DNA from: Xanthobacter autotrophicus Py2
GTDB lineage: Bacteria > Pseudomonadota > Alphaproteobacteria > Rhizobiales > Xanthobacteraceae
NCBI GenBank assembly: GCA_000017645.1
Contig: CP000781.1
Location: 1,392,001-1,456,000, forward strand
Direction of reading: 5' to 3'
DNA: 64,000 nucleotides
A program made the position numbers and the translations under genes. The notes beneath the pieces were generated by a model. That model was given only the letters and a program-made list of their open reading frames with translations, did no database searches and had not been told where the DNA came from. Positions within the stretch are counted from its first letter, which is position 1. Each line of letters opens with the position of its first letter. Positions 1 through 8,990 of this stretch are shown here, piece by piece.

Positions 1-239
1 ACGTCGAGGTCGAGCCGGCGCAGCACGGTGCGGGCGCCGAAGCTCTTCACCACACTGTTGAGGCGGATGCGCTCGCCGTGCCGTCGCTCGGCGGTGGCGA
101 TTTCCGGAAAGCGTGGGCTGCGGAAGGTTTCGCGAATCTCCAAAACGCGGCCGTTGGGTTCGCGGCTGTCCGGTTCGCGGCTGTGCCGGTCTCGGAGGGC
201 GGCGGAGATCTCGGCGTCGCTGGCGGCGAAGATTTCCAT
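1..239 (-). CDS. ssuB: Sulfonate ABC transporter ATP-binding protein, N-terminal part (cut by window edge)
   Basis: Only about the first 79 codons are present; the gene runs off the left edge. The reading frame opens with a poorly conserved leader and then enters an ABC ATPase start (LNSVVKSFGARTVLRRLDLDV-like beta strands, shortened here), before Walker A. Its ATG shares one base with the TGA of the upstream permease (TGATG), so the two are probably translationally coupled. Family knowledge: SsuB powers import of aliphatic sulfonates with SsuC and SsuA. The assignment rests mainly on its position after ssuC and ssuA; nitrate and taurine importers have similar ATPases. Confidence 0.8.
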   Translation of the reverse strand, partial: MEIFAASDAEISAALRDRHSREPDSREPNGRVLEIRETFRSPRFPEIATAERRHGERIRLNSVVKSFGARTVLRRLDLD

Positions 240-1186
240 CACGCCACTCCCTTGCCGCCGGGCTGGTAGGCCGGGTTCCAGGCCAGCGCGCGCTGCTCGA
301 TGCCCCGCGTCAGGCTGTCGGCGAGCTTGCCGAGGAGGGCATAGGCCAGCACGCCCAGCACCACCACGTCGGTCTGGAGGAATTCGCGGGCATTCATGGT
401 CATGTAGCCGATGCCCTCGGTGGAGGAGATGGTCTCGGCCACGATCAGGGTCAGCCACATGATGCCCAGCGCGTAACGCAGGCCCACCAGCACCGAGGGC
501 AGCGCTCCGGGCAGCACGATGCGGGTGAACAGGGCGGCGGGCGAAAGCCCGTAGACCCGCGCCATCTCGACGAGGCCGGCGTCCACGTTGCGGATGCCAT
601 GGTAGGTGTTGAGATAGATGGGGAAGGCCACCCCCACCGCCACCAGGAAGATCTTGGCCTCCTCGCCGATGCCGAACCACAGGATGACGAGGGGGATGAT
701 GGCGAGGTGCGGCACGTTGCGCAGCATCTGCAGGGTGGAATCCAGCGCGGTTTCCGCCGGCTTCCACACCCCGTTGAGCACCCCGAGCGCGAAGCCGATG
801 CCGCCGCCGATGGCAAGGCCGGTGAGCGCCCGGCCGGTGGAGACGCAGATGTTGGACAGGAGCGTGCCGTCCTTCAGGGTGCGCCAGAAGGCGAGCGCAA
901 CGTCCCCCGGTGCCGGCAGCACCCGGGAGGAGAGGAAGCCCAGGCTCGCCGCCGCCTGCCACACGGCGAGGATGGCCAGCGGCAGCGCCCAGGGGGCGAG
1001 CGACTTCGCCAGCGATCTGCCCAGTGCCTGCCCGGTGCCTGCCAGCCGCGACCGGCCGGCAGTGCCGGCGGCATCGCGACGCTCCGCCTGTGCCCCGACG
1101 ACGGCCGGGACGCTACTGGCCGGCAGGGTGCCGGCAGCCGCGCCGTGGGTGAAGGCGATGGCTTCGGTGGGGCCGGACAGGCTCAT
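239..1186 (-). CDS. ssuC: Sulfonate ABC transporter permease
   Basis: A 315-residue inner-membrane permease of the SsuC/TauC/NrtB type. After a long hydrophilic, Ala-rich N-terminus (about 75 residues) come six predicted membrane segments. The EAA-type cytoplasmic loop is visible as a VEMARVYGLSP stretch followed by FTRIVLPGALPSVLVGLR, which docks the ATPase. It lies 26 bp after ssuA and overlaps ssuB by one base, forming one minus-strand operon with the flavin reductase. It would form the channel for sulfonates delivered by SsuA. The substrate is inferred from neighbouring ssuD. Confidence 0.9.
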   Translation of the reverse strand: MSLSGPTEAIAFTHGAAAGTLPASSVPAVVGAQAERRDAAGTAGRSRLAGTGQALGRSLAKSLAPWALPLAILAVWQAAASLGFLSSRVLPAPGDVALAFWRTLKDGTLLSNICVSTGRALTGLAIGGGIGFALGVLNGVWKPAETALDSTLQMLRNVPHLAIIPLVILWFGIGEEAKIFLVAVGVAFPIYLNTYHGIRNVDAGLVEMARVYGLSPAALFTRIVLPGALPSVLVGLRYALGIMWLTLIVAETISSTEGIGYMTMNAREFLQTDVVVLGVLAYALLGKLADSLTRGIEQRALAWNPAYQPGGKGVA

Positions 1187-1212
1187 GGCGGATCTCCTCG
1201 GGAGTTCAGCAC

Positions 1213-2178
1213 TCAGGATTTGGGCGCGCGCAGGGCGTCGGCGATGCGGATGGGCTTGGGGATGAGGCCCAGGGCGAAGAAGGCGTCCGCTACTTTCTGC
1301 TGCTCCGCCGCCACCTGGGGCGTCAGCGGCTTCACGTCATACTGCTGGCGGGCCAGCGCCACCTCCAGGATCGGCGCGGGAATGCCGATGAGGGGCGAGA
1401 AGGTCTCGGCCGCCGCCTTGGGATTGGCCTTCACCCAGGCGCCGATCTCGGCGACGCCGGCCAGCACCGCATCCACCACCTGCGGGGCCTGGTCCACGAA
1501 GGCCTTGGTGGAGAAATAGAACTGGTAGTTGGAGACGATGCCGGTGCCGTCCGCCAGCTGACGGGCCGCGATGGTCTTCTCCGCCGCCGCCTGGAAGGGG
1601 TCCCAGATGGCCCAGGCGTCCACCGAGCCGCGCTCGAAGGCGGCGCGGGCATCGGCCGGGGTGAGGTAGGCGGTCTTGATGTCGCTGTAGGGCACGCCGG
1701 CCTTCTCCAGCGCCTTCACCAGCAGGAAGTGGACGTTGGAGCCCTTGTTGAGGGCCACCGTCTTGCCCTTGAGGTCGGCGACGGTCTTCAGCGGGCTGTC
1801 CTTGGGCACCAGGATGGCCTCGCCCTGGGGCGCGGCGGGCTCGTAGCCCACGTAGATGAGGGGCGCGCCGGCGGCCTGGGCGAACACCGGCGGGGCCTCG
1901 CCGGTATTGCCGAAGTCGATGGCGCCGGCGTTCAGCGCCTCCAGGAGCTGCGGGCCGGCCGGGAACTCGGCCCACTTCACGCTGTAGCCGAGGGGCTTCA
2001 GCTTCTCTTCCAGCAGGCCCTTGTTCTTCAGCAGGATGAGGGTGCCGTACTTCTGGTAGCCGATGCGGACCACCTTCTCCTGCGCCAGCGCGGGGGCCGA
2101 GACGAGGCCCGTCGCCAGGCTGGTCGCAAGGCCGGCTGCGAGGAGGAGCGAGGTGCGGCGGGTGACGCGGTGGGTCAT
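1213..2178 (-). CDS. ssuA: Periplasmic aliphatic-sulfonate-binding protein
   Basis: A 321-residue ABC substrate-binding protein. It has a twin-Arg-containing signal region (THRVTRRTSLLLAAG) and a hydrophobic stretch ending in an APALA-Q cleavage site near residue 32. The mature protein begins VVRIGYQKYGTLILLKNKG, typical of the SsuA/NMT1-like fold. Two-lobe hallmarks (a NTGEAPPVFAQAAG stretch and an AWAIWDPFQAA stretch) are intact. It is the second gene of the operon, 46 bp after the flavin reductase. The specific sulfonate cannot be read from sequence. Confidence 0.9.
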   Translation of the reverse strand: MTHRVTRRTSLLLAAGLATSLATGLVSAPALAQEKVVRIGYQKYGTLILLKNKGLLEEKLKPLGYSVKWAEFPAGPQLLEALNAGAIDFGNTGEAPPVFAQAAGAPLIYVGYEPAAPQGEAILVPKDSPLKTVADLKGKTVALNKGSNVHFLLVKALEKAGVPYSDIKTAYLTPADARAAFERGSVDAWAIWDPFQAAAEKTIAARQLADGTGIVSNYQFYFSTKAFVDQAPQVVDAVLAGVAEIGAWVKANPKAAAETFSPLIGIPAPILEVALARQQYDVKPLTPQVAAEQQKVADAFFALGLIPKPIRIADALRAPKS

Positions 2179-2224
2179 GAGGTGATCCTTCGGGAGAAAT
2201 GCGGGGGCGGCCGGCGGGCCGGCG

Positions 2225-2782
2225 TCAGTCGGCGAGGCCGCGATAGCCGCCGGCCCAGTAGAGCAGCGGCTGCGCGCTCTCGGTGATGCGCGAGGCCACC
2301 ACGCGACCGATGACGATGACGTGGGAGTGCCGCTCGATGGCGTCCTCCAGCTCGCAGTCGAAGGCGGCCAGCGCGTCCGCCAGCACCGGCGCGCCGGTTT
2401 CCAGCTTGGTCCAGTCGGCGCCCTGGTAGCGCGCGGGTCCCTTCAGGCCGCCCTTGCCGGCGAACTGGTCGGCGATGGGCTGGTGGTGGGGGCGCAGCAC
2501 GTTGATGGCGAAGCTGCGCTCCTTCAGCAGCGGGGCGAAGGACGAGGAGCCGCGGTTGACGGCAATGAGCAGGGTCGGCGGCTCCACCGAAAGCGAGGTG
2601 ACCGAGGTGGCGGTGAGCCCGGTGCGCTCGTCCCCGGTGCCGACGGTGAGCACGCTCACGGCCCCGGCCAGCTTGCGCATGGCGGCGCGGAAGGCGAGCG
2701 AGGCGTCCGGCAGCTCGGGGGCAAGGCTCGGCGATTGGGTGGGCGAGGGGGTGGGGGCGGCGACGGGCGTATGCGCGTTCAT
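2225..2782 (-). CDS. NAD(P)H:FMN reductase of the flavin reductase (DIM6/NTAB) family
   Basis: A 185-residue protein with the flavin-reductase-like split-barrel: a KLAGAVSVLTVG start, a TATSVTSLSVEPPTLLIAVN flavin-binding stretch and a CELEDAIERHSHVIVIGRV C-terminal stretch. It should reduce FMN for the two-component monooxygenase SsuD encoded divergently. It is not of the SsuE (flavodoxin-fold) type of E. coli, so I give no symbol. It is the first gene of the minus-strand operon; a sigma70-like promoter lies about 85 bp upstream. The first 28 residues are Pro/Ala/Ser-rich and probably disordered. Confidence 0.85.
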   Translation of the reverse strand: MNAHTPVAAPTPSPTQSPSLAPELPDASLAFRAAMRKLAGAVSVLTVGTGDERTGLTATSVTSLSVEPPTLLIAVNRGSSSFAPLLKERSFAINVLRPHHQPIADQFAGKGGLKGPARYQGADWTKLETGAPVLADALAAFDCELEDAIERHSHVIVIGRVVASRITESAQPLLYWAGGYRGLAD

Positions 2783-2829
2783 GGAAAGGGCCTTCTGGTC
2801 GGCGCGGCGGCGCCGGGGGCGTTCTTGAG

Positions 2830-2849
2830 CCTCCGGATCAATCCGGAGG
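2830..2849 (-). promoter_or_regulatory. Inverted repeat in the leader of the flavin reductase-ssuACB transcript
   Basis: Two 9-bp arms, CCTCCGGAT and ATCCGGAGG, are separated by 2 bp. They lie between the predicted promoter and the flavin reductase start, so they would be transcribed as a hairpin in the leader. There is no U-tract after the stem, so it is not an obvious terminator. The function is unknown. Confidence 0.4.
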
Positions 2850-2866
2850 GCGTCTGGTGGAAAAAA

Positions 2867-2895
2867 GGATAGACAGCGGCCAGAGCATTAGTCAA
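2867..2895 (-). promoter_or_regulatory. Candidate sigma70 promoter for the ssu minus-strand operon
   Basis: On the minus strand TTGACT (2895-2890) and CTATCC (2872-2867) are separated by exactly 17 bp. The -35 hexamer overlaps the left arm of the inverted repeat at 2892-2917, so a protein bound there would affect initiation. Confidence 0.5.
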
Positions 2896-2917
2896 TAAAC
2901 TCGATGAAGTTTATTGA
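2892..2917. promoter_or_regulatory. Inverted-repeat operator candidate between the divergent sulfonate genes
   Basis: Perfect 10-bp arms, TCAATAAACT and AGTTTATTGA, are separated by 6 bp in an AT-rich patch of an otherwise GC-rich region. It overlaps the -35 of the leftward promoter and lies 68 bp before the ssuD start. The site is therefore placed to control both directions. The cognate regulator is not in the window. Confidence 0.6.
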
Positions 2918-2984
2918 ATTAAAAAAGGGCGGGCCGAAACCGGCGCATGGCGGCGGCTGGCGCGCCCTCAACCGGAGCCGATCC

Positions 2985-4193
2985 ATGTCGAATGCCGAAG
3001 CCTCGCCCGCCGCCCCCTCCCTGACCCCGGCGACGGAAGCCAACGTGCTGTGGTTCCTGCCCACCCACGGCGACGGGCACTATCTCGGCACGTCTCACGG
3101 GGCGCGGGAGGTGAGCCTCGGCTACCTGCGCCAGATCGCGCAGGCGGCGGACCAGCTCGGCTATTACGGCGTGCTCATCCCCACCGGCCGCTCCTGCGAG
3201 GATTCGTGGATCGTCGCCTCGGCGCTGGCGGGCCTCACCGAGCGGCTGCGCTTCCTGGTGGCGGTGCGGCCCGGCCTGCTCTCGCCCGGCGTCGCGGCGC
3301 GCATGACGGCGACGCTGGACCGCATCTCCAACGGGCGGGCGCTCATCAACGTGGTCACCGGCGGCGACCCCGAGGAGAACAAGGGCGACGGCTTCTTCGC
3401 CGACCATGCCGAGCGCTACGAGATCACGCGGGAGTTCCTCGACATCTACACCCGCCTTCTGAAGGGCGAGGAGGTGACCTTCGCCGGCAAGCACCTGCAG
3501 GTGGAGGGCGGCAAGCTGCTCTATCCGCCGGTGCAGCAGCCCCATCCGCCGCTGTTCTTCGGCGGCTCCTCTGCCCCGGCCCACGAGGTGGCGGCGCGGC
3601 AGGTGCAGAAGTATCTCACCTGGGGCGAGCCCCCGGCGCTGGTGGCCGAGAAGATCAGGGACCTGAAGGCCCGCGCCGCCGCGGTGGGCCGCGAGCTGAG
3701 CTTCGGCATCCGCCTCCATGTCATCGTGCGCGACACCACTGCCGAGGCCTGGGCGGCGGCGGACAAGCTGATCTCCTACATCGACGACACCACCATCGCC
3801 GAGGCGCAGAAGGTGTTCGCGCGCATGGATTCGGAAGGCCAGCGGCGGATGAGTGCCCTGCATGGCGGACGCCGCGACAAGCTGGAGGTGAGTCCCAACC
3901 TGTGGGCCGGCGTGGGCCTGGTGCGCGGCGGCGCCGGCACCGCCCTGGTGGGCGATCCCGAGATCGTGGCCGAGCGCATGAAGGAATATATGGCGCTGGG
4001 CATCGATACCTTCGTGCTCTCCGGCTACCCCCACCTCGAGGAAGCCTATCGGTTCGGCGAGGGGGTGCTGCCGCTGCTGCCGCTCGCCTCGGGCACGGGC
4101 AGGCCCAAGGCGGCGACCAACCATCGCGGCCCGTTCGGCGAGATCATCGGCAACGCCATCGTGCCGCAGGAGCGCCAGCGCTCGGCCTCCTGA
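2985..4193 (+). CDS. ssuD: FMNH2-dependent alkanesulfonate monooxygenase
   Basis: The protein is a bacterial-luciferase-like TIM barrel of 402 residues that cleaves alkanesulfonates to aldehyde and sulfite using reduced FMN and O2. Hallmarks of SsuD are present: [14 protein letters not shown] near residue 23, [15 protein letters not shown] in the middle, and [21 protein letters not shown] near the C-terminus. The ATG at 2985 is chosen because homology begins just after it and GGAG lies 9 bases upstream; the frame is open back to 2904, but that part crosses the operator. FMNH2 would come from the divergent flavin reductase. Length is close to the E. coli enzyme plus a short N-terminal tail. 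Confidence 0.95.
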   Translation: MSNAEASPAAPSLTPATEANVLWFLPTHGDGHYLGTSHGAREVSLGYLRQIAQAADQLGYYGVLIPTGRSCEDSWIVASALAGLTERLRFLVAVRPGLLSPGVAARMTATLDRISNGRALINVVTGGDPEENKGDGFFADHAERYEITREFLDIYTRLLKGEEVTFAGKHLQVEGGKLLYPPVQQPHPPLFFGGSSAPAHEVAARQVQKYLTWGEPPALVAEKIRDLKARAAAVGRELSFGIRLHVIVRDTTAEAWAAADKLISYIDDTTIAEAQKVFARMDSEGQRRMSALHGGRRDKLEVSPNLWAGVGLVRGGAGTALVGDPEIVAERMKEYMALGIDTFVLSGYPHLEEAYRFGEGVLPLLPLASGTGRPKAATNHRGPFGEIIGNAIVPQERQRSAS

Positions 4194-4244
4194 GGGCCGG
4201 GCGCCGATTCGGCATCCAGATCGGTCAAGATCGGCGTCGGCGGC

Positions 4245-4661
4245 TCACTCCGCCGGCGCGAAGCCTTTATTCTCCCGCGCTGGCCCGCCGCGATACACCA
4301 GATAGCCAAACAGCAGCATGTCGCCGAGGACCACCAGTGAGGTCACCGCCGCCACCGGGTCGGCGGCGTCGTGGCCCAGGTGGACGCCGGCCACGGCCAC
4401 CGTGAGCACCGTAGTGGCCAATGCCCAAATCAGGACCTGGACCCGGGCGAGGCCGCTGGTGTCGAGGGCGGGGCGCCGTTCGTAATAGATGCCGAACAGA
4501 AACAGGCTCACCCAGCCGAGCAGGTTGAGATGCGCGTGGGCGGGCATCACCGAGGTGTCGTGGGAGGCGGCCATGGCGATGCCCATGAGCATGCCCGCCA
4601 CAACGAAGATGACGGCGAAGCGGAAGGCGAGGGTGGAGGCTGTGGCGGTTGATGCGGTCAT
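4245..4661 (-). CDS. Small four-helix membrane protein, unknown function
   Basis: The 138-residue protein has four predicted membrane helices. It carries a conserved-looking HAHLNLLGWVSLFLFGIYYE segment (His around residues 41-43), which resembles the first histidine-bearing helices of haem-copper oxidase subunit I and small relatives that may bind haem or copper. That likeness is inference; I do not recognise a named family. The start at 4661 follows AGGGGGA on the minus strand; the frame is open to 4766. It is convergent with ssuD and looks monocistronic. Confidence 0.7.
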   Translation of the reverse strand: MTASTATASTLAFRFAVIFVVAGMLMGIAMAASHDTSVMPAHAHLNLLGWVSLFLFGIYYERRPALDTSGLARVQVLIWALATTVLTVAVAGVHLGHDAADPVAAVTSLVVLGDMLLFGYLVYRGGPARENKGFAPAE

Positions 4662-5194
4662 GGGTTTCCCCCTGGCTGTGTGCGGTGCATCCCGCTCTTG
4701 CCGGCGGGTCCACCGTGGGCAGGTGGAAGGCGTGATCGCGCGACCCGGCGGGGCTGCCGCCCGCACCGGAACCGGGTGCGAAGCCTTCCACCATCAAGCC
4801 TAGCACGGCGACGGCCGCGCTTTTCCGTAGCCGGGTGCGGGTGCCGCAAGGGCGGTTGGCGGTTCCAGACGGTCTTCTTGGTGCGGCCTTGGGGATGGCC
4901 GCGCTGGTTCGGTACCCGGGCACGGCGGGTGATCCGGCTTTCACAATTCCGCGATGTCGTTCACCGCAAAAGTGTGGCGCAATGGCCACCCCGCAGCGCA
5001 GCAATGGTGGTACATCGCTGCCCATAAGGTTTTGCCGCGGTGCCATCCGCTTGCCCTCGGGCGCAGACGGTGATGCGGCGTTAACCTTAACGCCACCTAA
5101 GCCAGATTCAATGCAACGGACACGGGGCGAAACCCGCGCCCCGGTCCGCGCGTTGATGCGTGCAGAGATTCGTTTCGTTCCGAGTGGACAGACC
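4662..5194. other. Gap of about 530 bp between divergent genes
   Basis: This holds the upstream regions of the small membrane protein (left) and the L,D-transpeptidase (right). I see one notable site, the inverted repeat at 5077-5094. Open frames here are extensions of neighbouring frames and show no family features. Confidence 0.5.
5077..5094. promoter_or_regulatory. Inverted repeat upstream of the L,D-transpeptidase gene
   Basis: GGCGTTAA and TTAACGCC are separated by CC and centred about 110 bp before the ATG at 5195. It contains two TTAA boxes, but their spacing (2 bp) does not fit CtrA, which needs 7. It could be an operator or a short hairpin. Confidence 0.4.
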
Positions 5195-5866
5195 ATGGCC
5201 CTGAAGCCCGCCCCGGCAGATCATTCCTCGACGCCTGAACGCCTTACCCGCCGCCTGTTTGTGCTCGGCGCGCCCCTGGCGCTGGCCGCCTGCGTGACCA
5301 ATCCGCCGCCGGCGCCGCTGAACCGGTCGGCGCTGATGTATGGCCCGGTGGAGGGCGAGCCCTTCCCGGTGGACGAGGTCGACCTGTCCGAGGTGGATCC
5401 CCGCTTCCTGCGCCAGGAAGTGCCGGCGCCGGCGGGCTTCGCGCCCGGCACCATCCTCGTCGATATCAACGAGCGGTTCCTTTACCTCATCGGCAAGGAC
5501 GGCAAGGCCATCCGCTACGGCGTGGGCGTGGGCAAGGAGGGCTATTCCTTCAAGGGCTGGGCCACCATCAAGCGCAAGGAAAAGTGGCCGCACTGGACCC
5601 CCACCGCCAACATGGTCCGCCTCCAGCCGGCCCGCTACGGACCCTATGCGGCCGGCCTGCCCGGCGGCGAGACCAACCCGCTCGGCCCGCGCGCGCTTTA
5701 TCTCTATGACGGCGACCGCGACACCCTGTTCCGCATTCACGGCACCATCGAGCCGTGGAGCATCGGCCAGCAGGTGTCCTCCGGCTGCATCCGCCTGCTC
5801 AACCAGGACATCATCGACCTCTACGAGCGCGTGCCGCTCGGCACCCGGGTCTATGTGAGGGGCTGA
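5195..5866 (+). CDS. L,D-transpeptidase (YkuD/ErfK family) lipoprotein
   Basis: The 223-residue protein starts with a TRRLFVLGAPLALAAC signal: twin Arg, hydrophobic core and an LAAC lipobox with Cys33 as the lipidation site. The YkuD catalytic domain follows, with an HGT-type His segment (RIHGTIEPWSIG) and the SSGCIRL motif, nucleophile Cys198. The family makes 3-3 peptidoglycan cross-links or attaches lipoproteins to peptidoglycan. ATG 5195 puts the signal peptide near the N-terminus; an in-frame ATG at 5156 would add 13 residues. It appears monocistronic. Confidence 0.9.
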   Translation: MALKPAPADHSSTPERLTRRLFVLGAPLALAACVTNPPPAPLNRSALMYGPVEGEPFPVDEVDLSEVDPRFLRQEVPAPAGFAPGTILVDINERFLYLIGKDGKAIRYGVGVGKEGYSFKGWATIKRKEKWPHWTPTANMVRLQPARYGPYAAGLPGGETNPLGPRALYLYDGDRDTLFRIHGTIEPWSIGQQVSSGCIRLLNQDIIDLYERVPLGTRVYVRG

Positions 5867-6253
5867 GGGGGCTCGCCCCTTGGGCGCTCGCGTCCCGGCC
5901 CGTCCGGCACGACCTGACCGACGCGATCTGACCGGCGGAGGCCATGGGCTGGTAAAGCTTGATCGCCGGGTGCGCCCTTGAACCCTCTCCCGTCTGAACC
6001 CGGCTTTTGCCGAATTCAGTTCCCAAGTGCCCGAAGTCCGAAACATCCGGCTTCGGAGCGGGGAAGAGCGGGTGGGAGGCAAGCAACGTATGGGCTTGGT
6101 GCATCGGCTCGCGCGGAGAGAGCCTCCCCCAACCCAGTCTCCCCGCACCGGGAGAGGGGGCAAGACCTGCCCCCCCAAACTTGCCGTTCCGGCCCCCGTC
6201 CTCTAAGACGCCCCAACCCTTTTTGAAGATACCGGGACGGGCTCCCAATCCCC
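5867..6253. other. Gap of about 390 bp before hisS
   Basis: No gene is supported. It contains a short CTCCCC...GGGAGAGGGGG palindrome-like element around 6137-6165, similar to the repeats at 12554-12574 and near 19790-19815. The hisS promoter should be here, but I cannot pick it with confidence. Confidence 0.4.
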
Positions 6254-7783
6254 ATGGCCAAAGAATTCAAGCCGAAGGCGCGGCTCCCCCGCGGCCTCGT
6301 CGACCGCACCGGCGCGGAGCTGTCCGCCACCCGCGCCATGCTGGAGAAGATCCGCGCCGTCTATGAGCTGTACGGCTTCGAGGCGCTGGAGACCCCGGCC
6401 TTCGAATACACCGACGCCCTCGGCAAGTTCCTGCCGGACCTCGACCGCCCCAACGAGGGCGTGTTTTCGCTGAAGGACGACGACGAGCAGTGGCTGTCCC
6501 TGCGCTATGACCTGACGGCGCCGCTGGCCCGCTACGTGGCCGAGCATTTCGAGCAGCTGCCCAAGCCCTACCGCTCCTACCGGGCCGGCTACGTGTTCCG
6601 CAACGAGAAGCCCGGCCCCGGCCGCTTCCGCCAGTTCATGCAGTTCGACGCCGACACCGTGGGCGCCCCCTCGGTCGCCGCCGATGCCGAGATCTGCATG
6701 ATGGCCGCCGACACCCTGGAGGCGGTGGGCGTGCCCCGCGGTGCCTATGTGGTGCGCGTGAACAACCGGAAAGTGCTCGACGGGGTGATGGAGGCCATCG
6801 GCCTCGGCGGGGATGAAAATTTCGGCCGCCGCCTCACCGTGCTGCGCGCCATCGACAAGTTCGACAAGTTCGGCGTTGAAGGTGTCGAACTTCTGCTCGG
6901 CCCCGGCCGCCGCGACGAGAGCGGCGACTTCACCAAGGGGGCGGGGCTGGACCAGCGCCAGAGCGCGGTCGTGCTGGCCATGCTCACCGGCAAGGGCCTG
7001 CGCGCCACCGATGTGGGAGTTGAAGTCGAACTCGACGGTGATGTGGAACTCGCGGCGGCTTTGGCGTCCAATTCCGCGTTCCTTGAGGGCATGGCGGAGC
7101 TGCGCGACATCGCCGCGCTGGTGGCTGCGGCGGGCTATCAGGACCGGGTGAAGATCGATCCCAGCGTGGTGCGCGGCCTGGAATACTATACCGGCCCCGT
7201 CTACGAAGCCGAATTGACGTTTGAAATCAAGGATGAAGAGGGGCGCCCCGTGCGCTTCGGCTCGGTGGCCGGCGGCGGGCGCTATGACGGGCTGGTGGCC
7301 CGTTTCCGCGGCGAGAAGGTGCCGGCCACGGGCTTCTCCATCGGTGTCTCCCGCCTGCTGGCGGCCCTGGCCTTTTTGGGAAAAATGGAGGCGGCGCCAG
7401 AGGTTGGCCCGGTCGTGGTGCTGGTGATGGACAAGGAGCCGCACCGCCTCGCCGACTATATGAAGATGGTCGCCGACCTGCGCGCCAACGGCATCCGGGC
7501 CGAGATGTATCTGGGCGGCGGCGGCATGAAACCGCAGATGAAATATGCCGACCGGCGCGGCGCGCCTGCGGTTATCATTCAGGGATCAAACGAGAAATCG
7601 GCGGGCGAGGTGCAGATCAAGGACCTCGTGGAGGGCGCGAAGATCGCCGCCTCCATTGCCGACAATGCGGAATATCGCGCCGCCCGCCCGGCCCAGTTCG
7701 CGGTGAAGGAGGAAGACCTCGTCACCGCCATCCGCGACGTACTGGAACGCCGCGCCGCGCCCACGCTCGGGCTCGCGGACTGA
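6254..7783 (+). CDS. hisS: Histidyl-tRNA synthetase
   Basis: A 509-residue class II tRNA synthetase that charges tRNA-His. Class II motif 2 appears as [20 protein letters not shown]. The His-specific boxes [12 protein letters not shown] and [11 protein letters not shown] and the C-terminal anticodon-binding domain (about residues 410-500) are present. The motif-2 wording is that of the alphaproteobacterial HisRS lineage rather than the E. coli type. That lineage is reported to pair with a tRNA-His lacking the usual G-1. It is monocistronic, followed by a strong terminator, and convergent with gcrA. Confidence 0.96.
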   Translation: MAKEFKPKARLPRGLVDRTGAELSATRAMLEKIRAVYELYGFEALETPAFEYTDALGKFLPDLDRPNEGVFSLKDDDEQWLSLRYDLTAPLARYVAEHFEQLPKPYRSYRAGYVFRNEKPGPGRFRQFMQFDADTVGAPSVAADAEICMMAADTLEAVGVPRGAYVVRVNNRKVLDGVMEAIGLGGDENFGRRLTVLRAIDKFDKFGVEGVELLLGPGRRDESGDFTKGAGLDQRQSAVVLAMLTGKGLRATDVGVEVELDGDVELAAALASNSAFLEGMAELRDIAALVAAAGYQDRVKIDPSVVRGLEYYTGPVYEAELTFEIKDEEGRPVRFGSVAGGGRYDGLVARFRGEKVPATGFSIGVSRLLAALAFLGKMEAAPEVGPVVVLVMDKEPHRLADYMKMVADLRANGIRAEMYLGGGGMKPQMKYADRRGAPAVIIQGSNEKSAGEVQIKDLVEGAKIAASIADNAEYRAARPAQFAVKEEDLVTAIRDVLERRAAPTLGLAD

Positions 7784-7838
7784 GCGTTCCGGACCTGTGG
7801 CTGAGGGGAAGTCCCCTTGTCATCTCAATGATTTGAAA

Positions 7839-7877
7839 GACGGGCCGGGGTGCCTCTTCCCCGGCCCGTCCTGTTTT
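7839..7877 (+). terminator. Intrinsic terminator after hisS
   Basis: A 12-bp perfect stem (arms 7839-7850 and 7859-7870, GACGGGCCGGGG type) with an 8-base loop is followed by CTGTTTT. It separates hisS from the convergent gcrA and touches the gcrA stop codon. Confidence 0.8.
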
Positions 7878-8401
7878 CACAGATAGGCGAGGCGCCGGTC
7901 GCGGCGGCGATCCTGCACCGGCTGGTAGGCCATGCGGGCATGCACGGTGCAATAGGGCGTGCCCGGATTGCTCTTGCCGCCACAGAAATGAAAGCTCTCC
8001 GTGCCCGGCTCGCCCAAAGGCCAGCGGCAGGTGGACTCGGTGAGGTTCATGATGGTGCAACGCTGCGCCATGGGCACCACGTTGTCGGACGCCTTGGGGG
8101 CGGGAGCGGGAGCCGGCGCCTCTTCCGGCATGTCCTCCGGCTCGGCCGCGAGCGCGGTGTTGCCGATGGTCGCGGGGCGGTTGGGACGGGCCTCCGGCCG
8201 CTCGGGCCGGTCCGTCTTGCTGCGCGGGCGGGCCGGCGCCGGGGCCGGCGACTTGGCACGGCCGGACAGGCCCAACCGGTGCACCTTGCCAATCACCGCA
8301 TTGCGGGTGACTTCACCCAGTTCAGTTGCAATCTGGCTCGCGGAGAGGCCTTCGCTCCAGAGCTTTTTCAAGAGTTCGACGCGCTCGTCAGTCCAGCTCA
8401 T
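7877..8401 (-). CDS. gcrA: Cell-cycle master regulator GcrA
   Basis: The 174-residue protein has an N-terminal helix-turn-helix (MSWTDERVELLKKLWSEG then ASQIATELGEVTRNAVIGK). A Pro/Ala/Arg-rich linker follows, and then the GcrA C-terminal domain with Cys residues around CTIMNLTESTCRWPLGEPG and HFCGG...YCTVH. In Caulobacter GcrA binds sigma70 RNA polymerase and acts at promoters carrying CcrM-methylated GANTC. The start at 8401 follows GGAGAAG and begins exactly at the family start; the frame continues upstream to 8842 without homology. A CtrA box lies far upstream at 8885-8900. Confidence 0.93.
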   Translation of the reverse strand: MSWTDERVELLKKLWSEGLSASQIATELGEVTRNAVIGKVHRLGLSGRAKSPAPAPARPRSKTDRPERPEARPNRPATIGNTALAAEPEDMPEEAPAPAPAPKASDNVVPMAQRCTIMNLTESTCRWPLGEPGTESFHFCGGKSNPGTPYCTVHARMAYQPVQDRRRDRRLAYL

Positions 8402-8884
8402 CGCTCTTCTCCATTTGCCGCATTTGAAAGCCACCGGCACCGGCGTCCGCCGGCGTCGCGTGGGTGGGTCCGGAGCCCATTGCGGACCTCGGACGACGGC
8501 CGGCGAAGATGCGTCGGCCGAAAACGAGGGCGCCGGAGTACGCGCGGCGCCTGGAGCCCGTCCGGTCAGGTCGGGACCTGATCGGAAAACCGGCCTCTTT
8601 TCATCACGTTGGAGACGGAATGGTCGATCAGGCCTTTCAGCCTGAACCGATCCGGCCCCAAGCCAGCCCGCCCCCGATCGTGCCGGGTGGCGCGTGAAGC
8701 CGGACTCCTTCCACGTTCCCGCACGCATCTGCGCGCGGGTCCGGCCCGGCTCTGCAAGGTCCTGGAAAATCGTCCCTGGCGTCCCTCGCGCACGACATCT
8801 CGTGGCTGACGAGGAACAACCTACAATATGGCTGGTGCACACAACAGAGTCGGCAATGGCGTCAAGGCCGTTTTCCCCAGCTCC

Positions 8885-8900
8885 TTAAGGCTTCGTTAAC
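8885..8900. promoter_or_regulatory. CtrA-binding box
   Basis: The sequence is TTAA, seven bases, TTAAC, which matches the alphaproteobacterial CtrA consensus TTAA-N7-TTAA exactly. In Caulobacter CtrA represses gcrA. The site is 484 bp from the gcrA start codon, so the target promoter is uncertain; argD or a short RNA to the right are alternatives. Confidence 0.6.
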
Positions 8901-8990
8901 CCCATAGGTTCCATTGCGCTCCCTTGTGCCGGGAAAACATGCGCCGGACACTTGCGCCAGGTCAAAGAACCGGGCGCGGCAGCGCACGAG

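Noticed and set aside
5081..5091. TTAACCTTAAC as a CtrA site
   Set aside because: The two TTAA boxes are 2 bp apart; CtrA needs about 7 between them.
8402..8842. N-terminal extension of gcrA to 8842
   Set aside because: The family starts exactly at MSWTDERVELLKKLW with a good ribosome site at 8401; the extension has no homology and shadow-type composition.
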